Under the pieces are notes generated by a model that searched no databases, had not been told where the DNA came from, and saw only the letters and a list, made by a program, of their open reading frames with translations. A stretch of DNA of 8,562 nt from Actinomycetes bacterium (GTDB lineage Bacteria; Actinomycetota; Actinomycetes; Actinomycetales; Microbacteriaceae). Below, piece by piece: positions 5,639 to 8,562 of this stretch (its first letter is position 1; each line of letters starts with the position of its first letter). Where the stretch lies: contig JAEWDJ010000384.1 in assembly GCA_023390155.1 (NCBI GenBank), positions 1-8,562 on the forward strand. The letters run 5' to 3'. A program made the position numbers and the translations under genes.

Positions 5639-7645
5639 GTGCGGCCGTTGCACCGTCTTGGAACCATCGCCCTTGTCGCGGCCCTGGCGACCGTCGGTCT
5701 CGCCGCCCCCGCCGTCGCGGACGACCGGGTGGCCGTGTCGGGGACGATCTCGCTGGGCGACGCCGCCCATCCGGCGGGCGCGGGCGAGGCGCGTGTGCGT
5801 CTGGAGTACTTCTCGACCAACGGGGGCGGGTGGACCGATGACTTCACCCCGGTGGACGCGCAGGGTCACTACTCCGTGTCCATCCCGCGACCGGCTGCTC
5901 CGGGTATCCGCGTCGTGCTCCACGCCGAATATCTGGGAGCGGGCGCCTACCGCTCGGTGTGGGGCAATCGCACGGCCTACGCGGCCGACGTGGCGGAGGC
6001 GGACGACATCCCGTACAGCGCGGGTGGCACGACCTTCGACCAGGTGCTCCCACTGCCCGTCACGATCACGGGCACAGCCCTCGATTCCGCGGGAGGCCCG
6101 GCCACCGGGTACCTGTCCGCCCGGGGAGTCCGGACCGACGTCAGCCGATACGCGAGCCCCACCCTCGACGAGACGGACTTCGTGACCCTGGCGGCCGATG
6201 GCAGCTACCGGATCCCGGATGTCCTGCCCGGCCGCTACCGGATCGTGGTGGGCGGCACGAAGGCCCTGCGGCTCGGCAGCGGGCCGACCGGTATCGTCGA
6301 CTGGCCTGTGGCCTCGCACAGCGTCGACATCGTTGCGACGGACGCCGTCACGGTGGTGCCTCCCATCACCACGGTCCTCGCGGTGCAGATCTCCGGCACA
6401 CTCACCTGCGCGCCGTGCACCGCAGTCGGCGGTTCCCCGCCGATTGTCGAACAGACGCTCCTGTCCGTCGCGCCGGACGGCTCGACCACGATCGCCGGGA
6501 CGCGAACCGGAGACGTCTCCCTCCCGGCCGGCACGACCTCTTTCAGCTTCATCGCGTATCCGGGCACCTATCGCGTTCATCTGGGCGTTCTCGCGCATCC
6601 CGAGTGGGGCGCGGCGGACTCCGAGCCGATCACGTTGACCGAGGGCGGCTCGACGAGCGCCACCCTGGCGACGACCACCATTCCGAGCGTGCGGATCGGG
6701 GCGGCCGATCGGGCGGCCACGTCCGTCGCGCTCTCCCGCAACACCCTGGAACCGGACTCCGCATACTCCCCGGGGCTCGACACCGTCTACATCGCCAACG
6801 GGTGGAATTTCCCCGACGCCCTCGCCGCCGCGCCGGTCGCGGCCCTCGCGGGCGCACCGCTGCTGCTCGTCACTCCGTCGGACATCCCCGGCTCGGTCGC
6901 AGACGAGCTGCGTCGCCTGCGACCGCGCACGATCGTCGTCGTCGGCGGGTCCGCGTCCGTCTCGACCGACGTCGAACGACGGCTGGGCGAGATCGTCGGC
7001 TCCTCCACCGCGGTGCGACGTGTGGCGGGTCAGGACCGCTACGCGACAGCGCGGGCGATCGCCGCGGCGGGATTCCCGGACGGCGCCGACACCATCCTGA
7101 TCGCCACCGGCCGCGGCTTCGCCGACGCGCTCTCGGCCGGCGCCGCAGCAGCTGTGAAGAAGGCTCCTGTCCTGGTCGTCGACGGGACGGCGGACAGCGC
7201 CGATGCGGCCACGCTCGCCCTGATCCGGAGTCTCGGTGTGAAGCACGCCGAGATCGTCGGCGGCCCGATGTCGGTCAGCACGTCGTACGAGCAGTCGCTT
7301 TCCGGGATAGCCGGGCTCGCCGTCACGCGGCAATGGGGCGGAGACCGCTACGAGACGTCCGTCTCGGTCAACTCGGAGGCCTTCCCCGACCTCATGCGGC
7401 TCGGGAGGGGTGACGACTTCACCGCGCGCGCGCACGTCTTCCTCGCCTCCGGTGAGAATTTCCCGGACGCGCTCGCCGGGGTTGCGCTCGCGGGGCGGCT
7501 CGCAGAACCGCTGTACATCTCGCCTCAGAGTTGCATCCCCCAGGGGGTCGGCGCCCAGTTGATCGGCCACGCCGCCGGATCGGCCGTGCTCCTGGGCGGA
7601 CCGAGCGCATTGTCCGAGGCCGTCGCGCGCTTCACGACCTGCTGA
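5639..7645 (+). CDS. Secreted protein with three cell-wall-binding type 2 (CWB2) repeats
   Basis: 668 aa from GTG 5639. A Sec signal peptide is clear: Arg2 and Arg6, hydrophobic core 7-25, likely cleavage after AVA (25-27). Residues 30-345 are Gly/Thr/Val-rich and look like about three beta-sandwich modules of the carboxypeptidase-regulatory or Cna-B type (VSGTISLGD, ITGTALDSAGGP, ISGTLTCAPC), with phrases such as DGSYRIPDVLPGRYRIVVGG. Three CWB2 (PF04122) repeats follow: about 352-442, 461-547 and 564-659. Each begins with a GADR/GQDR/GGDR-like motif, has a FPDALA or FADALS motif, and ends in GGxxxxS. In other bacteria such repeats anchor proteins non-covalently to wall polymers. No enzyme domain, LPXTG or C-terminal membrane helix is seen. 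Cys632 and the terminal Cys668 may form a disulfide, and a CAPC motif sits at 257-260. It probably acts as a surface adhesin, scaffold or structural protein; the ligand is unknown. Confidence 0.9.
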   Translation: MRPLHRLGTIALVAALATVGLAAPAVADDRVAVSGTISLGDAAHPAGAGEARVRLEYFSTNGGGWTDDFTPVDAQGHYSVSIPRPAAPGIRVVLHAEYLGAGAYRSVWGNRTAYAADVAEADDIPYSAGGTTFDQVLPLPVTITGTALDSAGGPATGYLSARGVRTDVSRYASPTLDETDFVTLAADGSYRIPDVLPGRYRIVVGGTKALRLGSGPTGIVDWPVASHSVDIVATDAVTVVPPITTVLAVQISGTLTCAPCTAVGGSPPIVEQTLLSVAPDGSTTIAGTRTGDVSLPAGTTSFSFIAYPGTYRVHLGVLAHPEWGAADSEPITLTEGGSTSATLATTTIPSVRIGAADRAATSVALSRNTLEPDSAYSPGLDTVYIANGWNFPDALAAAPVAALAGAPLLLVTPSDIPGSVADELRRLRPRTIVVVGGSASVSTDVERRLGEIVGSSTAVRRVAGQDRYATARAIAAAGFPDGADTILIATGRGFADALSAGAAAAVKKAPVLVVDGTADSADAATLALIRSLGVKHAEIVGGPMSVSTSYEQSLSGIAGLAVTRQWGGDRYETSVSVNSEAFPDLMRLGRGDDFTARAHVFLASGENFPDALAGVALAGRLAEPLYISPQSCIPQGVGAQLIGHAAGSAVLLGGPSALSEAVARFTTC

Positions 7646-7655
7646 CGACCGCCGC

Positions 7656-8562
7656 TCAGTCCAACTCGAGCAGACGCACCGCCACGCCGTACCCCGCCAG
7701 CTCCACCTCCGGCGCGGCCCGGCCGTCCAGCGTCCGCAGTTCGCCGGCGACGTCGGGGCGCACGGTCACCGGCTCGGCGTGCTCCGAGACGAAGACGACG
7801 ATGCGGCGGCCGTCGTCGTGCACGAGCGAGTCCACGAACACGAGCGGATCGTCGAGGCGCACGTCGCGCTCGACGTCGGCGAGGCGGGCGAGGGCGTCGT
7901 AGAGGCGCCAGGTCTCCTCGGGGTTGACGCGGGCGAGCTCGGCGGCGAAGTACTCCAGCGGGTACGTGCCGAGGACCGCGCGACCGCGGCCGTGCTCGCG
8001 CACGACCAGCGCCGGACGCCCGTGGCCGTCGACCGCGACGACCCGGCCGGCCGTCGCCTCCACCGGGAGGAAGGTGCGGCCGTTCGGGTTGCCCGCGGCC
8101 CGGAACGACAGCTCGGTGCCCGCGGGGAGGCCGCCGAAGTCCTCGGTGAAGCGCAGCGTGACCGTGTCGTCCTCGACCGGCTCGGCGAGGCCGTAGGCGC
8201 TCCGCATCCGCACGCCGAAGAGCGCCTCTGTGTTGGTCCACCACGGCCCGCGCTGCACGCCGCTGCTCCCGTGCGCATAGGAGGCGTAGACGGTGGCGCC
8301 GTCGCGGGCGAGCTCCTCCAGCTGCAGCCAGGAGGGGCCGCAGAGCTGCTTGACCGACGGCAGCAGGTAGAGGCCGTAGCCGGAGGGGATGCCGCCGTCC
8401 TCGCGCTCGCGCACCACCGCGACCGGCACGTGCGCCTCGTGCGCGGCGATGTACGCCTGCTCGCCGGTCGAGACGATGTGGGCGCGCTCCTCCTCCTGGG
8501 TGAAGGGGTAGTCGGCCGCGAGGTGCGACGGCACGACGAGCGCGGCATCGACCGGGGCGCGG
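7656..8562 (-). CDS. Probable glycoside hydrolase, C-terminal part (runs off the window)
   Basis: Only the last 301 residues are visible. The frame stays open to the window edge, reading RAPVDAALVVPSHLAADYPFT at the start, so GTG 8534 is probably internal. Three regions can be read. The first has an alpha/beta character (AALVVPSHL, PVAVVRERED, LYLLPSVKQLCGPSWLQLEELARDGATVYASYAHG), resembling the Rossmann-like middle domain of beta-galactosidase/mannanase-type enzymes. The second is a beta-rich segment (RGRAVLGTYPLEYFAAEL) followed by a helix (NPEETWRLYDALARLA). The third is a C-terminal beta domain (RRIVVFVSEHAEPVTV) ending LLELD. The TIM-barrel catalytic domain would lie outside the window, so substrate and catalytic residues cannot be judged. 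It is convergent with the CWB2 gene across 10 bp. The glycoside hydrolase call rests on overall pattern and is moderate. Confidence 0.5.
   Translation of the reverse strand, partial: RAPVDAALVVPSHLAADYPFTQEEERAHIVSTGEQAYIAAHEAHVPVAVVREREDGGIPSGYGLYLLPSVKQLCGPSWLQLEELARDGATVYASYAHGSSGVQRGPWWTNTEALFGVRMRSAYGLAEPVEDDTVTLRFTEDFGGLPAGTELSFRAAGNPNGRTFLPVEATAGRVVAVDGHGRPALVVREHGRGRAVLGTYPLEYFAAELARVNPEETWRLYDALARLADVERDVRLDDPLVFVDSLVHDDGRRIVVFVSEHAEPVTVRPDVAGELRTLDGRAAPEVELAGYGVAVRLLELD

Noticed and set aside
5618..7570. 650-codon minus-strand frame opposite the CWB2 gene
   Set aside because: Arg/Gly/Asp-rich low-complexity translation and no domain, whereas the plus strand has a signal peptide and clear CWB2 repeats.
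7600..7680. Search for a terminator between the CWB2 and hydrolase genes
   Set aside because: Only 5-bp arms with long loops (for example CGGAC...GTCCG) were found, too weak to call.

Overview
This is a very GC-rich window from an actinobacterium. Evidence is the strong G/C bias at third codon positions, GTG starts, a RamB-type acetate regulator, and a secreted protein with cell-wall-binding type 2 (CWB2) repeats. The mix of a short A-type malate synthase, a RamB-like regulator and CWB2 surface proteins suggests a Micrococcales/Microbacteriaceae-like organism. That placement is inference; the window has no rRNA or other phylogenetic marker. I see no tRNA, rRNA, CRISPR array, insertion sequence or phage gene.

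Layout. (1) 47-969, plus strand: a two-gene unit encoding an AhpD/carboxymuconolactone-decarboxylase-like protein and a DUF488 (YeaO-type) protein, joined by a GTGA start/stop overlap. (2) 980-3966, minus strand: the glyoxylate-shunt operon aceA (isocitrate lyase) then aceB (malate synthase A), with 23 bp between them. It is convergent with the first unit; a strong 11-bp hairpin lies at the junction, inside the end of the DUF488 gene. (3) 4090-5553, plus strand: a RamB/ScfR-like regulator (XRE helix-turn-helix, ImmA/IrrE-like region, DUF2083-like C-terminus), divergent from aceAB. The 123-bp gap between them holds two candidate RamB-type sites. (4) 5639-7645, plus strand: a secreted protein with three probable beta-sandwich modules and three CWB2 repeats. 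Its short leader contains a possible promoter, a 12-bp palindrome and two mutually exclusive hairpins, one of which covers the Shine-Dalgarno. (5) 7656 to the window end, minus strand: the C-terminal 301 residues of what looks like a large glycoside hydrolase, convergent with the CWB2 gene across a 10-bp gap.

How the genes work together. Isocitrate lyase and malate synthase together form the glyoxylate bypass, which lets cells grow on acetate, fatty acids or other two-carbon sources without losing carbon in the TCA cycle. The adjacent divergent RamB-like gene is the obvious candidate regulator, probably also of itself. The AhpD-like/DUF488 pair, the surface protein and the glycoside hydrolase have no evident link to that pathway.

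I found no convincing wholly new system. The most unusual signal is the short, possibly switch-like leader of the CWB2 gene.
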